From NCBI GenBank assembly GCA_900769975.1, contig CAAGIR010000267.1, forward strand, positions 1 through 9,313: a DNA stretch of 9,313 nucleotides, in the 5' to 3' direction. The DNA is from Spirochaetia bacterium (GTDB lineage: Bacteria > Spirochaetota > Spirochaetia > Treponematales > Treponemataceae). Positions 7,225 through 9,313 of the stretch are shown one piece after another. The position numbers and the translations under genes were made by a program. Numbering within the stretch: position 1 is the first letter of the stretch; the number at the start of each line of letters is the position of its first letter. Below the pieces are notes generated by a model. It was not told where the DNA came from. It ran no database searches and was given only the letters and a program-made list of their open reading frames with translations.

Positions 7225-8061
7225 TTATAACTGAACTCCAGTTTTAATTTTTTCATTAAATCGCTCAAGTTTTTTGCCCTGCAAAGGATTTTCTTTTCCG
7301 TCCAAAACAGCACGCAAAGCATCCATTTCTTCACCACTAAAATTAACACCTTCATTAATATGATTTACAAAACTTTCTGTTGCCATAGGAGCAACTTTTT
7401 TACAGATTTCAAGCATAGTCTGAGCATACACACGAATTTCATATTGAGCATGAGAATCCAGCCTGAGTTTTAAAAAGTGGAACAAATTGTGCAAATCCAT
7501 CTGCCAGTAAAATTCAGTGTACAAAGACAAAGGAAGATTAATTCTTGCAATCTCACGAGCAAGCCCTTTATCAATAAGTTTTGAATAATTTTCGTAAGCC
7601 GCTTTCTGACCACTTTCCAAATCATTAATAATCTGGCGTGCAGAATCTTTGTCAAACGCTTCGTCAGCACGCCCCTGTTTATTATTTGAACTTTGAGGAG
7701 AAACCTTATCCTCAGCCGGAACATAAAATTCCTCTTTCATAATAGAATATCTGCCCGAAACTTCATTCATACGCCCAGTTCTATGACGAACCCATTGACG
7801 AGCCACAAAAATCGGCATTTTTACATGAAAAGTCAAAACAACCTGCTCAAAAGGAGAAGTATGCTGGTGACGAAGCAAATAATCAATCAAAGCACCGTCC
7901 TGGCTGACAGTTTTCGTCCCTTCACCATAAGAAACCCTTGCAGACTGAACAATTCGCTGATCCCCGCCAAAATAATCCACAAGACGAACAAACCCCTTAT
8001 CCAAAACAGGAAATTCTTTATCCAAAATTTCTTCAGCCTCAGGAACAATACAATGAGCCAC
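7225..8061 (-). CDS. thyX: FAD-dependent thymidylate synthase ThyX
   Basis: ThyX converts dUMP to dTMP with methylenetetrahydrofolate as carbon donor and reduced FAD as hydride source; it is unrelated to ThyA. The 278-residue protein carries RHQHTSPFE (64-72, flavin-binding), the diagnostic ThyX motif RHR-x7-S as RHRTGRMNEVS (92-102) followed by GRY, and LKLRLDSHAQYEIR (197-210), which contains the dUMP-activating arginine (R200). The part between RYS and the ARINLP segment (172-177) is longer than in minimal ThyX proteins and includes a polar insert (115-135). The start codon is GTG at 8061, supported by GGAGG (8068-8072) 6 nt upstream. It is the first gene of the minus-strand operon, followed after 6 nt by the lipoprotein gene. 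All key residues are present, so it should be active. Presence of ThyX suggests, but does not prove, absence of thyA. Confidence 0.96.
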   Translation of the reverse strand: MAHCIVPEAEEILDKEFPVLDKGFVRLVDYFGGDQRIVQSARVSYGEGTKTVSQDGALIDYLLRHQHTSPFEQVVLTFHVKMPIFVARQWVRHRTGRMNEVSGRYSIMKEEFYVPAEDKVSPQSSNNKQGRADEAFDKDSARQIINDLESGQKAAYENYSKLIDKGLAREIARINLPLSLYTEFYWQMDLHNLFHFLKLRLDSHAQYEIRVYAQTMLEICKKVAPMATESFVNHINEGVNFSGEEMDALRAVLDGKENPLQGKKLERFNEKIKTGVQL

Positions 8062-8067
8062 TTTTTT

Positions 8068-8072
8068 CCTCC
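8068..8072 (-). promoter_or_regulatory. Ribosome binding site for the GTG start of thyX
   Basis: On the minus strand this reads GGAGG, followed by six A residues and then GTG at 8061-8059. The match and spacing are ideal and decide the non-ATG start; the next in-frame residues AHCIVPEAEE run into the conserved ThyX N-terminus. Confidence 0.75.
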
Positions 8073-8135
8073 AAAATCAAAAAGACATAAAAAGACCAAT
8101 AAACATCTTCACAACAAACATTTTTACAAAGATAA

Positions 8136-8164
8136 TTTAAAGATACCTTAAAATTGTATATCAA
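8136..8164 (-). promoter_or_regulatory. Possible promoter of the thyX operon
   Basis: On the minus strand TTGATA (8164-8159) is followed after 17 nt by TTTAAA (8141-8136). The -35 is a fair match and the -10 a poor one (consensus TATAAT). It is the best-placed candidate about 70 nt upstream of the thyX Shine-Dalgarno, but the region is so AT-rich that chance matches are expected. Confidence 0.3.
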
Positions 8165-8200
8165 AACGAGCCTTTTTTCAATCAATATTCCAAAATAAAT

Positions 8201-8300
8201 TCAGCGAGCCATCGCATACCCAGTCGCCTTTCACAGCTCGCCTCATTGGCTCGGTCGCAAGCGACTCGCCTGACGGCGCCTGTTCAAGCCTCGGCACGCT
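8201..8300. repeat. GC-rich palindromic patch
   Basis: At 8221-8280, 40 of 60 bases are G or C, against a clearly AT-rich surround. Several inverted pairs are visible: GCGAGC (8204-8209) with GCTCGC (8236-8241), CGAGCC (8205-8210) with GGCTCG (8249-8254), AGTCGC (8222-8227) with GCGACT (8261-8266), and a compact hairpin GTCG-CAAG-CGAC (8254-8265). CTCGCCT occurs twice as a direct repeat (8237-8243 and 8265-8271). Several pairings are mutually exclusive. It has no T-run on either side and so does not look like a simple terminator. A dispersed repeat is the likeliest explanation, but that is inference. Confidence 0.5.
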
Positions 8301-8333
8301 GTTTAACATTAAACTCTGCACAAAACTCACCTC

Positions 8334-8411
8334 ACTGGCGACATAAAACAGGCATAAACAAGGTCTGTCCCCTGTTAAACAAAATAAACACAACTGGCGA
8401 AATAAAACAGG
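8334..8411. repeat. Pair of 19-nt direct repeats (ACTGGCGMATAAAACAGG type)
   Basis: The 19-nt stretches at 8334-8352 and 8393-8411 both read ACTGGCGA-x-ATAAAACAGG, where x is C in the first copy and A in the second; 18 of 19 positions match. Their starts are 59 nt apart, and the sequence diverges straight after them. The second copy runs into REP-like copy R2, and the first lies just before R1, so the repeats may be part of a larger duplicated unit. Confidence 0.6.
8360..8376 (+). repeat. REP-like copy R1 (forward)
   Basis: AAGGTCTGTCCCCTGTT, which is the 16-nt consensus AAGGTCTGTCCCTGTT with one extra C. It is the left arm of an inverted pair with R2; the spacer is 29 nt and the whole unit (8360-8421) is 62 nt, the arrangement of a REPIN (two REPs in inverted orientation). 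Confidence 0.75.
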
Positions 8412-8421
8412 GACAGACCTT
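8406..8421 (-). repeat. REP-like copy R2 (reverse)
   Basis: AACAGGGACAGACCTT, the exact reverse complement of the consensus. It pairs with R1 on its left and could equally pair with R3 on its right (21-nt spacer), so R1, R2 and R3 offer alternative hairpins. Confidence 0.8.
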
Positions 8422-8442
8422 AAAATATCTTTTACAAAAACC

Positions 8443-8459
8443 AAGGTCTGTCCCTATTT
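8443..8459 (+). repeat. REP-like copy R3 (forward)
   Basis: AAGGTCTGTCCCTATTT matches the consensus over its first 13 bases and then reads ATTT in place of GTT. It faces R4 across 45 nt of A-rich sequence, forming the second inverted pair of the cluster. Confidence 0.75.
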
Positions 8460-8489
8460 AAAAAAAATAAAAAAAAACGCCCAAGAAAA

Positions 8490-8499
8490 AACAGGGACA
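8490..8499 (-). repeat. Partial REP-like copy
   Basis: AACAGGGACA is identical to the first ten bases of R2 and has the same orientation as R2 and R4. It stops 5 nt before the complete copy R4 begins, with only A residues between, so it looks like a truncated or decayed copy. Confidence 0.55.
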
Positions 8500-8504
8500 A
8501 AAAA

Positions 8505-8520
8505 AACAGGAACAGACCTT
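8505..8520 (-). repeat. REP-like copy R4 (reverse)
   Basis: AACAGGAACAGACCTT differs from R2 at one position (A for G). It is followed by an uninterrupted T-run (to 8527), so with R3 it forms an inverted repeat plus T-tract that could act as a weak terminator on the plus strand just before the RAYT leader, although the 45-nt spacer makes this doubtful. Confidence 0.7.
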
Positions 8521-8572
8521 TTTTTTTCATTTTGACTTCCTAAAATTATAAATGTCTGTATATATTATTATA

Positions 8573-8578
8573 GAGGGA
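8573..8578 (+). promoter_or_regulatory. Ribosome binding site of the RAYT gene
   Basis: GAGGGA lies 8 nt before the ATG at 8587 and supports this start, as does the conserved RAYT N-terminus immediately after it. No clear promoter is visible: TTGACT (8532-8537) is a fair -35, but no good -10 stands 16-18 nt downstream; TATATT at 8561 is 23 nt away. Confidence 0.6.
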
Positions 8579-8586
8579 AATAAAAA

Positions 8587-9313
8587 ATGGCGAGAAAACC
8601 AAGAAAAAAAAGTGAATCACAAATATATCACGTTATTTTGCGTGGTAACAACAGGCAGAATATTTTCTACAATGATGATGACCGTATATTTATGCTCAAC
8701 CGGATTAAAAAGTATTTAGAACAGACTGAAATTGAACTATACGCTTACTGTTTAATGGATAATCATATTCATCTGCTGATTGGAAAGGCAAATCCAAACC
8801 TGAGTAAGTTTGTCCAAAAACTAGCAACCAGTTATGCTATGTATTTTAACCGGAAATATGATCGTTCAGGTCATCTTTTTCAGGGAAGATTTAAAAGTGA
8901 ACCGGTAGAATCTGACGAATATTTTAAAACAGTCTTCAGGTATATCCTGCAAAATCCATGTAAAGCAAATATTTGTGATATTTTTCAATATAAATGGAGC
9001 AGCATTCATATACTTAAGAATGCCTTTGAAACAAAATATCAGATTCCTGTTAATAAAGAATATGTATTTTCTTTTTTTACGGACACTGCTTTACTGAACA
9101 AATACCTTCAAACTAAAACTTCTGACTTATGTATGGAATATGAAAATAAACCGGTAATGAGTGATACTTTTTGTATTAAAATCATAAAAGAAAAACTTAA
9201 ACTTGATTACCCCTCTCAAATAAAGAGATATAATAAAAATGAGATGACAAAAGTCCTTAAATACTTGAAAAATCAAGGTTTTAACATAACTCAGATTTCT
9301 AGAATAACAGAGA
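8587..9313 (+). CDS. REP-associated tyrosine transposase (RAYT), Y1/HUH family, 3' end cut by the window
   Basis: RAYTs are single-copy relatives of IS200/IS605 TnpA that nick and rejoin single-stranded DNA at REP palindromes and are thought to spread them. The 242 codons read without a stop to the window edge. The N-terminus has the family pattern IYHVILRGNNRQNIF (13-27) followed by a DDDR segment. NHIHLL (59-64) supplies the metal-binding HUH pair H60 and H62. SGHLFQGRFKS (94-104) and YILQNP (119-124) are the usual RAYT blocks between and after the active-site elements; Y112 in SDEYF, about 50 residues after the HUH pair, is the likely nucleophile. The C-terminal part (about 203-242) includes LKNQGFNITQISRITE, resembling the start of a helix-turn-helix, so a DNA-binding extension continues beyond 9313. 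REP-like repeats lie directly upstream. All visible catalytic residues are intact. No insertion-sequence ends or partner TnpB are seen. Confidence 0.9.
   Translation, partial: MARKPRKKSESQIYHVILRGNNRQNIFYNDDDRIFMLNRIKKYLEQTEIELYAYCLMDNHIHLLIGKANPNLSKFVQKLATSYAMYFNRKYDRSGHLFQGRFKSEPVESDEYFKTVFRYILQNPCKANICDIFQYKWSSIHILKNAFETKYQIPVNKEYVFSFFTDTALLNKYLQTKTSDLCMEYENKPVMSDTFCIKIIKEKLKLDYPSQIKRYNKNEMTKVLKYLKNQGFNITQISRITE

Larger units (their letters stand above)
8062..8586. other. Mosaic intergenic region between thyX and the RAYT gene
   Basis: These 525 bases separate two divergent genes and contain no credible coding region. From left to right they hold the AT-rich thyX leader and possible promoter (8062-8170), a GC-rich palindromic patch (about 8201-8300), a pair of near-identical 19-nt direct repeats (8334-8352 and 8393-8411), a cluster of four full and one partial REP-like copies in alternating orientation (8360-8520), A- and T-tracts (8460-8527), and the RAYT leader with its Shine-Dalgarno. 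The abrupt composition shifts suggest insertion of repeat material next to an older thyX leader. Confidence 0.7.

Noticed and set aside
7693..8151. Plus-strand open frame of 152 codons opposite thyX.
   Set aside because: It is antisense to a strongly conserved gene with all ThyX motifs; composition reflects the complement of that gene.
8062..8200. Folate-type riboswitch in the thyX leader.
   Set aside because: The leader is short, AT-rich and shows no conserved paired core that I can identify.
8178..8444. Minus-strand open frame of 88 codons and an overlapping plus-strand frame (8246-8461).
   Set aside because: Both are built from the GC-rich patch and REP-like copies, lack Shine-Dalgarno sites and show no family resemblance; they follow from stop-poor GC-rich repeats.
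8360..8520. CRISPR-like array.
   Set aside because: The repeat copies alternate in orientation, are only 16-17 nt, have unequal A-rich spacers and no cas genes nearby.
8505..8527. Intrinsic terminator formed by R4 plus the T-run.
   Set aside because: The pairing arm R3 is 45 nt away across A-rich sequence, and no convergent upstream gene on the plus strand would need it; kept only as a remark.
8587..9313. A complete IS200/IS605 insertion sequence.
   Set aside because: No TnpB, no recognisable left-end hairpin of that family, and the protein pattern (RGNNRQ, GHLFQGRF, YILQNP) is that of RAYTs; the right side is also outside the window.

Overview
The window most resembles a chromosomal segment from an AT-rich spirochaete, probably Treponema or a close relative. 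This rests mainly on the SH3-domain lipoprotein at 5902-7218, whose sequence style I associate with treponemes, supported by the low G+C and by a relaxed lipobox. The genus is an inference from memory of families; no rRNA or other marker is present.

Layout. Positions 1-228 are non-coding. They hold a densely foldable element (about 29-137) and then a strong sigma70-type promoter whose -10 box ends only eight bases before the start codon of a DTW-domain tRNA-modification gene (229-915, +). The rest, down to about 8061, is one tight minus-strand gene chain read right to left: thyX (FAD-dependent thymidylate synthase), an SH3-domain lipoprotein, an ABC-F ATPase, a short RsmI-like tetrapyrrole-methylase-fold methyltransferase, a GNAT acetyltransferase and an exported GH3 beta-N-acetylhexosaminidase. 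Junctions are 6 and 12 nt gaps, a 4-nt TTGA overlap, a TAA-ATG abutment and a 4-nt ATGA overlap, so the six genes very probably form one operon. The operon and the DTW gene converge and share the palindrome TTAA as their stop codons, leaving no room for a terminator between them.

The 525-nt gap at 8062-8586 is a mosaic: the thyX leader, a GC-rich palindromic patch (about 8201-8300) in an AT-rich background, and a cluster of four full copies plus one partial copy of a 16-nt motif (AAGGTCTGTCCCTGTT) in alternating orientation. Immediately downstream, on the plus strand, is a RAYT-type (REP-associated tyrosine) HUH transposase, cut by the window end at 9313. The repeats and transposase together look like a REP/RAYT locus, the most noteworthy item here.

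Functionally the operon mixes DNA precursor synthesis (thyX), translation-related functions (ABC-F, possibly the methyltransferase) and envelope functions (lipoprotein, GH3 enzyme). No single pathway explains it; it looks like a co-transcribed housekeeping cluster. I found no tRNA, rRNA, CRISPR array, phage gene or complete insertion sequence. Apart from the RAYT/REP locus, the coding content is ordinary.
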